The notes below the pieces were generated by a model that had not been told where the DNA came from, did not search any database, and saw only the letters and a list, made by a program, of their open reading frames with translations. A DNA stretch of 64,000 nt from Pontimicrobium sp. SW4. GTDB lineage: Bacteria; Bacteroidota; Bacteroidia; Flavobacteriales; Flavobacteriaceae. The stretch covers positions 2,046,001 through 2,110,000 of the forward strand of contig NZ_CP157199.1 of the NCBI RefSeq assembly GCF_039954625.1, written 5' to 3'. Position 1 is the first letter of the stretch; each line of letters begins with the position of its first letter. Of this stretch, positions 18,457 to 27,989 are shown in pieces. Both the position numbers and the translations under genes were made by a program.

Positions 18457-20670
18457 ATGACAGATGTTGAGATTGAAAAAGAAAATGCAGCCATTGCTAA
18501 AGCCTACAAAGAGCTTCTAAAAGTTAGCTACAGAACCCTTACTAAAGACGACAAAACGCTTATTAGAAGTGCTTTTGAAGTGGCTCTTGATGCGCACAAA
18601 AATCAGCGTAGAAAATCCGGAGAAGCCTATATCTTCCATCCTTTGGCTGTGGCAAAAATTGTTGCCCAAGAAATAGGTTTAGACGCTACGTCTATTGCTG
18701 CAGCGTTACTTCATGATGTCGTTGAAGACAGTCCCGACTTCACCATTGATGATATTCAACAAATGTTTGGAGAAGCCGTTGCAAAAATTGTAGATGGGCT
18801 TACAAAAATATCCTCATTAAAAAAGGATATGAACGTGTCAATGCAAGCAGAAAATTTCCGAAAAATGCTGCTTACTCTACATGACGATGTTCGAGTAATT
18901 ATTATAAAAATTGCTGATAGATTACATAATATGCAAACTATGGAATCTATGCGAATGGATAAGCAAGTAAAAATTGCTTCGGAAACCCTTTACATTTATG
19001 CGCCATTAGCACACAGAATTGGCCTTTATAATATTAAAACTGAGCTTGAAGATCTTAGTTTAAAATATACTGAACCTGAAGTCTATAATGATATTTTACA
19101 TAAAATTAAAGAAAGTAAAGAGCAGCAAGATGCCTACATAAAGGATATTAGTGATATTTTAAAAACGTCGCTAGACAAAGAAGGCTTAAACTACGATATA
19201 AAAGGGAGACCAAAATCTATTTTTTCTATTCGCAGAAAAATGCTCAAGCAAGGAGTATCGTTTGATGAAGTTTATGACAAATTTGCGGTAAGAATTATTT
19301 ACAAATCCGATATTGAAAACGAAAAATTTTTAGCTTGGAAAATTTACTCGATAGTTACAGATCATTTTAGACCAAATCCTATTCGATTACGTGACTGGAT
19401 TTCTTCTCCTAAATCAACTGGCTATGAAGCATTACACATTACCGTAATGGGACCTAAAGGACGTTGGGTAGAAGTACAAATTCGTAGTGAACGCATGAAT
19501 GAAATAGCCGAAAAAGGCTATGCTGCGCATTATAAATATAAGGAAGGAACTCAAAAAGAAGATTCACTTGATGTTTGGATTGGTAAACTTCAAGAAGCTC
19601 TAGAAAATCCTGACGGAAACGCTGTAGATTTTGTTGAACAGTTTAAACTCAATTTATATTCAAAAGAAATATTTGTTTTTACACCGACAGGTGATTTAAA
19701 ATCTTTACCTAAAGGTGCAACACCATTAGACTTTGCTTTTAGTATTCATACCGAAGTAGGCATGAAAACTCGTGGTGCAAAAGTAAACGGTAAACTAGTA
19801 CCTCTAAGTCATGAATTACAAAGTGGAGACCAAGTAGAAATAATGACTTCAGAAAATGCTAAACCAAATACCAACTGGTTAGATTATGCCACAACAGCAA
19901 GAGCAAGAAGTAAAATAAAATCATCTTTAAATGCTGAAACCAAAGTTATTGCAGAAGATGGTAAGGAAATACTACGCCGAAAACTAAAGCAGCTTAAAAT
20001 TACGCTTAATGAGAAATCAATCAATGAACTTGTAAATTATTATAATTTAAAAACTAGTCTCGACCTTTTCTATCGAGTTGGCATTGGTGCTATTGACAGT
20101 AAAATGCTTAAAGATTTTGCCTCTTCAAGAAGTAATGCTTTAGTAAGCTATATTAAAAATAAAATTACGCGTAAGCCTTCGTCTTCTAAAGAGGATATAG
20201 ATAAGGATGAAATAACTGCCAAATACGATATGTTAGTTTTTGGTAAAGAAGAAGAAAAATTAAACTATAAACTTTCAAATTGTTGCAATCCTATTCCTGG
20301 TGATCCAGTTTTTGGATTTTTAACCATAAATGAAGGCATAAAGGTTCATAAAAAGAACTGCCCAAACGCCCTCAGCTTACAATCCAATTATGCCTACAGA
20401 ATCATTTCTGCAAAATGGATTGATTCTTCGCAACAAGAATTTACTGCCATTATTAAATTAAACGGTATTGATAACCTTGGATTGGTTAATGAAATCACAA
20501 AAATAATTTCAAGTAACATGCATGTAAATATGAAGAGCATTAGTTTTGATACTGACCATGGTGTGTTTAATGGAAAAATTACGGTGGTTGTAAAAAACAA
20601 TAATTTGGTTAAGAAATTAATGGACAGACTTAAAAAAATTAATGGTATAGAAAAAGTATCTAGAGTTTAA
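18457..20670 (+). CDS. spoT: Bifunctional (p)ppGpp synthetase/hydrolase, RelA/SpoT (Rsh)
   Basis: 737 residues, full length for long Rsh proteins. The HD hydrolase domain is intact (about 50-150: FHPLAVAKIV and the metal-binding LLHDVVED). The synthetase domain (about 240-350) holds IRLRDWISSPKSTGYEALH; the basic RLRD stretch, rather than an acidic EXDD, is what bifunctional enzymes carry. TGS (about 395-455: FVFTPTGDLKSLPKGATPLDFAF), a Zn-finger-like helical segment with CCNPIPGD (about 610) and a C-terminal ACT domain (about 660-735) follow. It controls the stringent response. It begins the conserved flavobacterial block spoT-fur-purA and is 27 bp ahead of the Fur-family gene. Confidence 0.96.
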   Translation: MTDVEIEKENAAIAKAYKELLKVSYRTLTKDDKTLIRSAFEVALDAHKNQRRKSGEAYIFHPLAVAKIVAQEIGLDATSIAAALLHDVVEDSPDFTIDDIQQMFGEAVAKIVDGLTKISSLKKDMNVSMQAENFRKMLLTLHDDVRVIIIKIADRLHNMQTMESMRMDKQVKIASETLYIYAPLAHRIGLYNIKTELEDLSLKYTEPEVYNDILHKIKESKEQQDAYIKDISDILKTSLDKEGLNYDIKGRPKSIFSIRRKMLKQGVSFDEVYDKFAVRIIYKSDIENEKFLAWKIYSIVTDHFRPNPIRLRDWISSPKSTGYEALHITVMGPKGRWVEVQIRSERMNEIAEKGYAAHYKYKEGTQKEDSLDVWIGKLQEALENPDGNAVDFVEQFKLNLYSKEIFVFTPTGDLKSLPKGATPLDFAFSIHTEVGMKTRGAKVNGKLVPLSHELQSGDQVEIMTSENAKPNTNWLDYATTARARSKIKSSLNAETKVIAEDGKEILRRKLKQLKITLNEKSINELVNYYNLKTSLDLFYRVGIGAIDSKMLKDFASSRSNALVSYIKNKITRKPSSSKEDIDKDEITAKYDMLVFGKEEEKLNYKLSNCCNPIPGDPVFGFLTINEGIKVHKKNCPNALSLQSNYAYRIISAKWIDSSQQEFTAIIKLNGIDNLGLVNEITKIISSNMHVNMKSISFDTDHGVFNGKITVVVKNNNLVKKLMDRLKKINGIEKVSRV

Positions 20671-20679
20671 AAAATAGTT

Positions 20680-20687
20680 TAAATTTG
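20680..20687 (+). promoter_or_regulatory. Candidate -7 box very close to the Fur-family start
   Basis: TAAATTTG matches TAnnTTTG, but it ends only 10 bp before the ATG and there is no TTG at 17-23 bp. If used, it would give a leader of a few bases only. It may be chance in AT-rich DNA. Confidence 0.3.
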
Positions 20688-20697
20688 CTACGGATTT

Positions 20698-21153
20698 ATG
20701 AGTGCAAAAACCGAAAATAAAAACCAAGACATTGTAAAAAATGTATTCACTAAATTTTTAGAAGAAAATGGGCACAGAAAAACGCCAGAACGTTATGCCA
20801 TTCTTCAAGAAATTTACGATAGCAACGACCATTTTGATATAGAATCTCTATACATCAAAATGAAAAACAAAAACTATCGTGTGTCACGTGCTACGCTATA
20901 CAATACTATTGAACTTTTATTAGATTGTGCATTAGTTAGAAAACATCAATTTGGGCAAAATCAAGCACATTACGAGAAATCGTACTTCGACAAACAACAT
21001 GATCACGTTATTTTAACCGATACAGGTGAAGTCATCGAATTTTGCGATCCAAGAATTCAGTCCATAAAAAAAACAATCGAAGAAGTTTTTGACATAGATA
21101 TTCATAATCATTCACTCTACTTTTACGGAACAAAAAAACAACCAACAAACTAA
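20698..21153 (+). CDS. Fur family transcriptional regulator lacking the CxxC zinc site
   Basis: 151 residues. The N-terminal winged helix ([29 protein letters not shown] ... [20 protein letters not shown]) and the C-terminal dimerisation domain with metal-binding residues HDHV, EFCDPRI and HNHSLYFYG are clear. Where classical Fur has HDHLICxxCG, this protein reads [10 protein letters not shown], so both cysteines of the structural zinc site are absent, as is the C-terminal Cys pair. Metal and target are unknown. It is 27 bp after spoT and 7 bp before purA, so it likely shares their transcript. Confidence 0.93.
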   Translation: MSAKTENKNQDIVKNVFTKFLEENGHRKTPERYAILQEIYDSNDHFDIESLYIKMKNKNYRVSRATLYNTIELLLDCALVRKHQFGQNQAHYEKSYFDKQHDHVILTDTGEVIEFCDPRIQSIKKTIEEVFDIDIHNHSLYFYGTKKQPTN

Positions 21154-21160
21154 TTACATA

Positions 21161-22432
21161 ATGGCAGTAGATTTACTACTAGGATTACAATGGGGAGACG
21201 AAGGCAAAGGAAAAATTGTTGATGTACTTACCTCTAACTACAATATTATTGCACGATTTCAAGGTGGTCCAAATGCAGGACATACGCTTGTTTTTAATGG
21301 CATGAAGCATGTTTTACACACAATTCCTTCAGGTATTTTTCATGAAGATGCAACCAACCTTGTAGGTAATGGTGTTGTAATTGATCCTGTAATATTTAAA
21401 AAAGAGTTAGATAAACTAGCGGAACAAAATGTAAATTATAGAAAGTCATTATTAATATCAAGAAAGGCACATTTAATTTTACCAACACACCGTTTATTAG
21501 ACGCTGCAAGTGAAGCTGCAAAAGGTAAAGCTAAAATTGGATCTACGCTAAAAGGTATTGGCCCAACATATATGGATAAAACTGGTCGTAATGGTATTCG
21601 TGTTGGAGATATAGAATTAGATGGCTGGAAAGAAAAGTATCGTACTTTAGCAGACAAACATGAAGCAATGATTGCTTTTTACGATGTAAATATTCAATAT
21701 AATTTAGCTGAATTAGAAGTTGAGTTTTTTAAAGCTATAGACGTTTTAAAATCATTGACTTTCATAGATTCTGAAGAATATATTTTCCAAGCTCAAAAAA
21801 ATGGCAAATCTATTTTAGCTGAAGGAGCTCAAGGCTCTTTACTAGATATAGATTTTGGAACATATCCATTTGTAACATCATCAAATACCACAGCTGCAGG
21901 AGCTTGTACAGGTTTAGGTGTAGCTCCTAATCAAATTGGTGATGTATTTGGCATCTTTAAAGCCTATACAACACGTGTAGGGTCTGGACCATTCCCAACC
22001 GAATTGTTTGACGAAATTGGAGAAACTATGGGACGTGTTGGTCATGAATTTGGCGCAACAACTGGACGTAGTCGTCGATGTGGATGGCTGGATTTAGTGG
22101 CTTTAAAATATGCCTGCCAAGTAAATGGTGTGACGCAATTAATGATGATGAAAGCAGATGTGCTATCAGGTTTTAAAAACTTAAAAGTATGTACCGCTTA
22201 TAAATATAAAGGAGAAGAAATCACTCATTTACCATTTAATATTGAAGCGCATAACGTAACGCCTATTTATAAAGAGTTTAAAGGTTGGAAGGAAGATTTG
22301 ACAGCTATGGAAAATGATTCTCAAATACCTAAAGAATTAAACGACTATATAGACTTTTTAGAAAAAGAACTAGAAACACCTATAAAAATAGTATCTGTTG
22401 GACCAGATAGAAAACAAACTATTTTTAGGTAA
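21161..22432 (+). CDS. purA: Adenylosuccinate synthase
   Basis: 423 residues, normal length. It joins IMP and aspartate using GTP to make adenylosuccinate, the first committed step to AMP. The P-loop-like GLQWGDEGKGKIVD and the IMP loop GGPNAGHT are at the N-terminus; the catalytic base and histidine of the family lie in these two motifs. GSTLKGIGPTY and TTGRSRRCGW are further family blocks. It follows the Fur-family gene by 7 bp and ends in a clear terminator, so spoT-fur-purA looks like one unit. Confidence 0.98.
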   Translation: MAVDLLLGLQWGDEGKGKIVDVLTSNYNIIARFQGGPNAGHTLVFNGMKHVLHTIPSGIFHEDATNLVGNGVVIDPVIFKKELDKLAEQNVNYRKSLLISRKAHLILPTHRLLDAASEAAKGKAKIGSTLKGIGPTYMDKTGRNGIRVGDIELDGWKEKYRTLADKHEAMIAFYDVNIQYNLAELEVEFFKAIDVLKSLTFIDSEEYIFQAQKNGKSILAEGAQGSLLDIDFGTYPFVTSSNTTAAGACTGLGVAPNQIGDVFGIFKAYTTRVGSGPFPTELFDEIGETMGRVGHEFGATTGRSRRCGWLDLVALKYACQVNGVTQLMMMKADVLSGFKNLKVCTAYKYKGEEITHLPFNIEAHNVTPIYKEFKGWKEDLTAMENDSQIPKELNDYIDFLEKELETPIKIVSVGPDRKQTIFR

Positions 22433-22452
22433 ATTAAAGTAACCCAATAAAT

Positions 22453-22490
22453 AAAACCTGTTATCAACCTAGTTGTTTACAGGTTTTTTT
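22453..22490 (+). terminator. Intrinsic terminator after purA
   Basis: A 9-bp stem (AAAACCTGT at 22453-22461 with ACAGGTTTT at 22479-22487) followed by a T-run reaching 22490, 20 bp after the purA stop. Confidence 0.85.
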
Positions 22491-22561
22491 ATGCTAAAAA
22501 TTTATTAACTAGCAATAAAGAACTAATATAATAGTTATTTTTACCATAAATAATTGAAGCC

Positions 22562-24328
22562 TTGAAGTTTTATAAATTCACATATCTACTTGTAATAGTT
22601 ACTTTTTTTATTTCCACTTGTTTATTTGCTCAGCAAAAGCGAAAAATAGACGTCAAATATGCTGGAGATTTAGAAATTAATGAAGAAAAATACCCTGGAG
22701 CCAAAATCCTAACGAGAGATGATTCTCAGCAAATACACATTATACATGATGGGATTGATATGTGGTGTGACCAAGCAATACATTATGAAAATGAAAATTT
22801 TGTAGAAGCTTACGGCAATGTTATTGTAAAGCAAGGAGATTCTATTAACATGAACTCTAACTATGTTGAGTATAGCGGAATCACAAAACTCGCTTATGCT
22901 AGTGGCGACGTTGTTTTAACCGACCCTACTTCAACCATCAAAACAGACACGCTTTACATGGATCGTGTAAAACAGCAAGCTTATTATAGAAGTGGAGGAA
23001 CTGTTGTTAAAGATTCGTCAGGTACAATTACCAGTCAAATAGGACGCTATTATATGTCTAATAAAAAATATCAATTTGTCCAAAATGTAAAATTGGTAAA
23101 CCCAGAATATGTTATAGATTCTGATCAATTAGATTACTATTCTGAAACTGGAAGAGCGTATCTTTTTGGCCCAACAACCATTACTGGAGAAACGAGTACA
23201 ATTTATTGTGAACGGGGGTTTTATGATACTAAAAACGATACAGGTTATTTTCTAAAAAAGTCACGTATTGATTATGACGACCGAGTTATAGAAGGCGATA
23301 GTCTATATTTTGATAGAAATAGAAAATTTGCTTCTGCAACAAACAATATAAAAATTACCGACACCATAAACAAGGCTATTATAAAAGGACATTATGCCGA
23401 AGTGTTTAGAGAAAAAGATTCCGTATTTATTACCAAACGTGCTTTAGCAATTTCTGTTCAAGAAAATGATTCTATTTATATACATAGCGACACTTTAATG
23501 GTGACAGGTAAACCTGAGAACAGAATTACAAGAGCTTATTATAACGCAAAAATATATAAATCGGATATTAGCGGAAAAGCAGATTCTATTCATGTAAATC
23601 ATAAAACTGGATTGACAAAACTTATTAATCTAGGCCGTTTTTCATCTAACGATAATTTTGCAAAAAAACGCACACCTGTTTTATGGAATATTGGCAACCA
23701 AATGACTGGAGATACAATACATCTTATTTCAAATCCAGAAACTAAAAAACTAGATTCTTTAAAAGTATTCGATAACGCTTTTATTATAAGTAATGATACT
23801 ATTGGAGATGGTTATCATCAAATGTCTGGAAAACAACTGTTTGGTTTTTTTAAAGATAATAAACTTAGCACCATAGATATCATAAAGAATGCCGAGTCCA
23901 TTTATTATATGAGAAATGATAAAAATGAACTTGTAGGAACAGATAAATCGAAATCTGGAATTATTAAAATATGGATTACCGATAATGCCATTGATGAAGT
24001 ACGAAAAATTAAAGATGTAGATGGCAATGTATTTCCAGAAGGTGATTTTCCAGAAAAAGAAAGTTTATTAAGAGGTTTTGTATGGAGGGATGATGAACGA
24101 CCAAAAAGTGTAGACGATCTTTTTAAAGATGACCCACCACTTGAGCTACCTATTATTAAAGGGTTAGAAGATTATGTGCCTCAAGATGAGTTTTTTGATG
24201 AAGCACTTATGAAACGTGTGGAAGCATCCGATAAAAATCGCAACAACAAGAAAGAAGAAAGTAAAGCGTCAAGGAAGATTCCAAAAACTGGCAACAAGCC
24301 CTCTAAAAAAATCACAAAACAGCAATAA
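22562..24328 (+). CDS. OstA/LptA-like protein (LPS transport-related)
   Basis: 588 residues starting at TTG; an in-frame stop 15 bp upstream excludes a longer gene, and the TTG gives a signal peptide (MKFYKFTYLLVIVTFFISTCLFAQ). The region about 45-330 consists of repeated OstA-type beta strands (FVEAYGNVIVKQGDSINMNSNYVEY, LAYASGDVVLTDPTSTIKTDTLYM), the jelly-roll used by LptA/LptD N-domains to carry lipopolysaccharide across the periplasm. A Lys-rich tail ends the protein. It is much longer than Escherichia coli LptA (about 185 residues), which is usual in Bacteroidota. It overlaps nothing and is directly followed by an aminotransferase gene. Confidence 0.85.
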   Translation: MKFYKFTYLLVIVTFFISTCLFAQQKRKIDVKYAGDLEINEEKYPGAKILTRDDSQQIHIIHDGIDMWCDQAIHYENENFVEAYGNVIVKQGDSINMNSNYVEYSGITKLAYASGDVVLTDPTSTIKTDTLYMDRVKQQAYYRSGGTVVKDSSGTITSQIGRYYMSNKKYQFVQNVKLVNPEYVIDSDQLDYYSETGRAYLFGPTTITGETSTIYCERGFYDTKNDTGYFLKKSRIDYDDRVIEGDSLYFDRNRKFASATNNIKITDTINKAIIKGHYAEVFREKDSVFITKRALAISVQENDSIYIHSDTLMVTGKPENRITRAYYNAKIYKSDISGKADSIHVNHKTGLTKLINLGRFSSNDNFAKKRTPVLWNIGNQMTGDTIHLISNPETKKLDSLKVFDNAFIISNDTIGDGYHQMSGKQLFGFFKDNKLSTIDIIKNAESIYYMRNDKNELVGTDKSKSGIIKIWITDNAIDEVRKIKDVDGNVFPEGDFPEKESLLRGFVWRDDERPKSVDDLFKDDPPLELPIIKGLEDYVPQDEFFDEALMKRVEASDKNRNNKKEESKASRKIPKTGNKPSKKITKQQ

Positions 24329-24329
24329 T

Positions 24330-25508
24330 ATTAAAACTGATTTTTTTAAATATCAAGCACAAACTACTCCACATCCATTGGCTATGGAAATTTCTCATGC
24401 TAAAGGAAGTTATATTTATGATACCAATAATAAAGCCTATTTAGATTTTGTTGCAGGTGTGTCTGCTTGTCCTTTAGGTCATGGACATCCAAAGGTTATT
24501 TCGGCTATAAAAGAACAAGCCGATAAGTATTTACACGTTATGGTGTATGGCGAATACATCCAGCAACCAGCAGTTGAATTAACTAAACTTTTAGCAAAAC
24601 ATTTACCTCAGCCATTAGAAAGTACGTATTTAACCAATTCTGGTACCGAAGCAATAGAAGGCGCACTTAAATTAGCACGTCGTTATACTGGGCGTTCAGA
24701 AATTATTACAGCAAAAAAAGCCTATCATGGAAATACTATGGGAGCTTTAAGTGTCATGGGATTTGAAGAACGTAAACAACCATTTAGACCATTAGTTCCT
24801 GATGTGCGATTTATTACTTTTAATAATACTGATGAGCTTGAAAAAATCACTACAAAAACTGCAGCAGTAATTTTAGAAACTATTCAAGGAGGTGCGGGAT
24901 TTATTGAGCCTATTAATGACTACTTAAATAAAGTGAGGCAACGCTGTAACGAAGTTGGAGCCTTATTGATTTTAGATGAAATTCAACCAGGAATTGGTCG
25001 TACAGGAACACTCTTTGGTTTCGAAAACTACAATTGTATTCCAGATATTGTGGTTACTGGAAAAGGTCTTGGAGGTGGTTTACCCATTGGGGCATTTACA
25101 GCCTCAAAAGCTATGATGGATTGTCTAAAGGATAATCCAAAACTTGGTCACATTACCACTTTTGGTGGCCACCCTTTAATAGCTTCAGCTGCATTAGCAA
25201 CGCTCAAAGAAATTACATCTACTAATTTAATTTCTGAAACTTTAAGAAAAGAAACACTAATCAAAGAACATCTTCAGCACCCTCTTATTAAAGAAATTAG
25301 AGGAAAAGGATTGATGTTAGCTGCCATTTTACCATCTGTCGACATAGTAAATCGTGTTATTTTGCAATGTCAAGAAGAAGGATTAATACTATTCTGGTTA
25401 CTTTTTGAACCTTGTGCTATTCGTGTCACTCCTCCTCTTACTATATCTGACAGTGAGTTAATTATAGGTTGTGAAATCATAAAAAAGACATTAAATAAAA
25501 TAGCCTAA
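24330..25508 (+). CDS. Class III aminotransferase (acetylornithine/aspartate aminotransferase-like)
   Basis: 392 residues if started at ATT 24330, giving (M)KTDFFKYQAQTTPHPLAMEI, which fits the usual beginning of flavobacterial homologues. The only in-frame ATG upstream (24216) would overlap the OstA gene by 113 bp with a low-complexity basic N-terminus; the next ATG (24384) would cut off the start of the fold. Family marks are NSGTEAIEGALKLAR, KKAYHGNTMGALS, the PLP-contacting LILDEIQPGIGRTG and the Schiff-base lysine in VTGKGLGGGLPIGAF. Substrate is uncertain; no arginine genes are nearby. The start codon lies one base after the OstA stop, implying translational coupling. Confidence 0.9.
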   Translation: MKTDFFKYQAQTTPHPLAMEISHAKGSYIYDTNNKAYLDFVAGVSACPLGHGHPKVISAIKEQADKYLHVMVYGEYIQQPAVELTKLLAKHLPQPLESTYLTNSGTEAIEGALKLARRYTGRSEIITAKKAYHGNTMGALSVMGFEERKQPFRPLVPDVRFITFNNTDELEKITTKTAAVILETIQGGAGFIEPINDYLNKVRQRCNEVGALLILDEIQPGIGRTGTLFGFENYNCIPDIVVTGKGLGGGLPIGAFTASKAMMDCLKDNPKLGHITTFGGHPLIASAALATLKEITSTNLISETLRKETLIKEHLQHPLIKEIRGKGLMLAAILPSVDIVNRVILQCQEEGLILFWLLFEPCAIRVTPPLTISDSELIIGCEIIKKTLNKIA

Positions 25509-25617
25509 AAAGCTTCTTTTTAGTAGGAAAATTGCTGTTAATTACTTTGTTGAAAACAATGATTACTCTTTCTAAAATCTAAGCAATAGAATATTAAATT
25601 TATTTTGTGAACTTTTA

Positions 25618-27030
25618 ATGCCACCTATGGAGTTTAGTCAATACGACGACAACAATAATCTATCACTCACAAAATTTGAGTCCATGTTAAAAACCAATAA
25701 CGTGTTGTTTTTCGACTCAAATGAATTCGAGAATATTATTCATCATTATCTGGACAATGGAAAAATAGCTTTAGCAAAAAAGGCTATAAATCTTGGGTTA
25801 CAACAACATCCAGCTTCTATAAATTTAAAATTGTTTCAGGTTGAAGTCTATGTGTTTGAAAATAAGCTAGATAAAGCAGATGGAATTTTAAACGATTTAT
25901 ACGAAATAGAACCTAATAATGAAGAAATATATATTCAAAAAGCCAATATTTTTTCAAAAAAGGATAAGCACTTAAAAGCAATTCACATTTTAAAGAAAGC
26001 ACTTGAGCTTACTGAAGACTCTGCCGACATTTATTCTCTTTTAGGGATGGAATATCTTTTTTTAGATAAGTTTGAAGATGCCAAATTCTATTTTATGAAG
26101 TGTTTAGAATGTGACACCGAAGATTATTCGGCACTATACAATGTTATTTATTGTTTCGACTTTTTAGAACAAAATAATGAAGCAATAGATTATTTAAACT
26201 CATACCTAGATACCAACCCATATTGCCAAGTCGCATGGCATCAATTAGGTAAACAATACTTTTCAGTTAAAGACTATGAAAAGGCATTAGCAGCATTTGA
26301 TTTTGCAATTATTTCTGATGATATGTTTGTAGGAGCTTATCTAGAAAAAGGAAAAGTTCTAGAAAAATTAATACGCTACGAAGAAGCTATTGAAAATTAT
26401 AAAATTACATTAGCTATAGACGACCCAACATCTTTTGCATTACTCAGAATTGGTAAATGCTATGAAAAGTTAGACCAAAAAAAATTAGCTGTACAACACT
26501 ACTATAAAACAGTTGAAGAAGACCCTTTATTGGATAAAGGTTGGATTGCCATTACTAGCTTCTATAACAAGGATCAAAACTACCCTAAAGCACTTTATTA
26601 TATCAACAAAGCCATAAATATTGACACTGAAAATGTCATTTATTGGAAGCTTTATGCGCAAATAAACCAACGCCTAAACTTTTTAGAGGAAGCAGAACGT
26701 GGTTATAAAAAAACACTAGAACTTGGTAATTACGAATTAAAGACATGGCTGTCGAGAGCTGATATTTTAATACAACTTGGTGAGTATGAAGCAGCCATAT
26801 TAAATCTAGATCAATCTTTAGAGTTTTATCAAGAAAATGAAGAAGTACAATACCGTTTGGCTGGTCTACATTTTATGATAGGCAAAGAAAATGATGCTCA
26901 GGTTTATTTAAACAATTCATTACGTATAAACCCAGAATTCTATTTCATTATTGAAGAACTTTTTCCTGCAATTTATTCTTTGAATAAAGTACAAGAAATT
27001 ATAGAAAAATATAGAAACCCTTCCAGCTAA
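25618..27030 (+). CDS. Tetratricopeptide repeat protein
   Basis: 470 residues without a signal peptide, made almost wholly of TPR-like helical pairs from about residue 40 to the end (for example AKKAINLGLQQHPASINLKL, AIHILKKALELTEDSADIY, AIENYKITLAIDDPTSFALL, ALYYINKAINIDTENVIYW); roughly a dozen units. TPR solenoids are protein-protein interaction scaffolds; no partner can be named. The start could also be Met 4 (MEFSQYDD). It lies 109 bp after the aminotransferase and 37 bp ahead of the DUF368 pair. Confidence 0.9.
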   Translation: MPPMEFSQYDDNNNLSLTKFESMLKTNNVLFFDSNEFENIIHHYLDNGKIALAKKAINLGLQQHPASINLKLFQVEVYVFENKLDKADGILNDLYEIEPNNEEIYIQKANIFSKKDKHLKAIHILKKALELTEDSADIYSLLGMEYLFLDKFEDAKFYFMKCLECDTEDYSALYNVIYCFDFLEQNNEAIDYLNSYLDTNPYCQVAWHQLGKQYFSVKDYEKALAAFDFAIISDDMFVGAYLEKGKVLEKLIRYEEAIENYKITLAIDDPTSFALLRIGKCYEKLDQKKLAVQHYYKTVEEDPLLDKGWIAITSFYNKDQNYPKALYYINKAINIDTENVIYWKLYAQINQRLNFLEEAERGYKKTLELGNYELKTWLSRADILIQLGEYEAAILNLDQSLEFYQENEEVQYRLAGLHFMIGKENDAQVYLNNSLRINPEFYFIIEELFPAIYSLNKVQEIIEKYRNPSS

Positions 27031-27067
27031 AATTGCCTAACTTTACATTTCTTAAAAATTTAGAGTA

Positions 27068-27985
27068 ATGCAAAGACGCTTTTTAGATTACCTCATTATT
27101 TCTTTAAAAGGATTGGCAATGGGAGCTGCTGACGCTGTTCCTGGGGTTTCAGGAGGCACAATAGCATTTATTTCTGGTATTTATGAAGAATTAATAAACA
27201 CCATAAGTGGTGTGAATTTCTCGCTAATAACAACACTCAGAAAACAAGGATTTAAAGCTTTTTGGAAACAACTCAATGGTAATTTCATTACAGCATTGCT
27301 CATAGGTATTGTTATAAGTTTTGTCTCATTTATGAAACTTGCAAAATATCTAATAGAATATCATCCAATATTAATTTGGTCGTTCTTTTTTGGCCTCATT
27401 GTAGCTAGTATTTATTTTGTCGGAAAACAAATTACCAATTGGAATATAGCTACTGTTTTAATGATTCTTATTGGTACAGCCATAGCTTATTATATTACTA
27501 TTATTCCTGCTTCTGATGTAAATGACAGTCCTTATTTTTTATTTTTTGCTGGAGCATTGGCAATATGCGCTATGATTTTACCTGGAATTTCAGGTTCTTT
27601 TATCCTTGTAATTCTGGGGGCTTACAAAACATTAAGTAATGCAATAAATGATATAGATATTAAAAAACTAGCATTGTTTGTTGGTGGTGCTATTGTTGGA
27701 TTACTAAGCTTTAGTCATGTTTTAAAATGGTTATTCAAAACCTATCATAACCTAACACTTGCTATTTTAACTGGGTTTATTTTAGGTTCATTAAACAAAG
27801 TTTGGCCTTGGAAAAAAGTATTAAGCTGGAGAACAAATTCTAAAGGCGATGAAGTACCTCTTTTAGAGCAAAGTATTTCACCGTTTTCTTTTGAAGGAGA
27901 ACCACAAGTTATATTTGCAATTGGATTAATGTTTATAGGCTTTTTAACAATAATTCTTTTAGAGAAAATAGGTCAAAAAAATTAA
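27068..27985 (+). CDS. DUF368 membrane protein (PopT-type undecaprenyl-phosphate transporter), first copy
   Basis: 305 residues, multi-spanning. The family signature occurs near the N-terminus (GLAMGAADAVPGVSGGTIAFISGIYEEL) and again, in mirrored form, mid-protein (ICAMILPGISGSFILVILGAYK), reflecting the internal duplication of these proteins. DUF368 members (PopT) have been shown to recycle undecaprenyl phosphate across the cytoplasmic membrane, the lipid carrier for peptidoglycan and surface polysaccharides. A second member follows after 4 bp. The specific lipid carried here is inferred from the family. Confidence 0.92.
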   Translation: MQRRFLDYLIISLKGLAMGAADAVPGVSGGTIAFISGIYEELINTISGVNFSLITTLRKQGFKAFWKQLNGNFITALLIGIVISFVSFMKLAKYLIEYHPILIWSFFFGLIVASIYFVGKQITNWNIATVLMILIGTAIAYYITIIPASDVNDSPYFLFFAGALAICAMILPGISGSFILVILGAYKTLSNAINDIDIKKLALFVGGAIVGLLSFSHVLKWLFKTYHNLTLAILTGFILGSLNKVWPWKKVLSWRTNSKGDEVPLLEQSISPFSFEGEPQVIFAIGLMFIGFLTIILLEKIGQKN

Positions 27986-27989
27986 GTTA

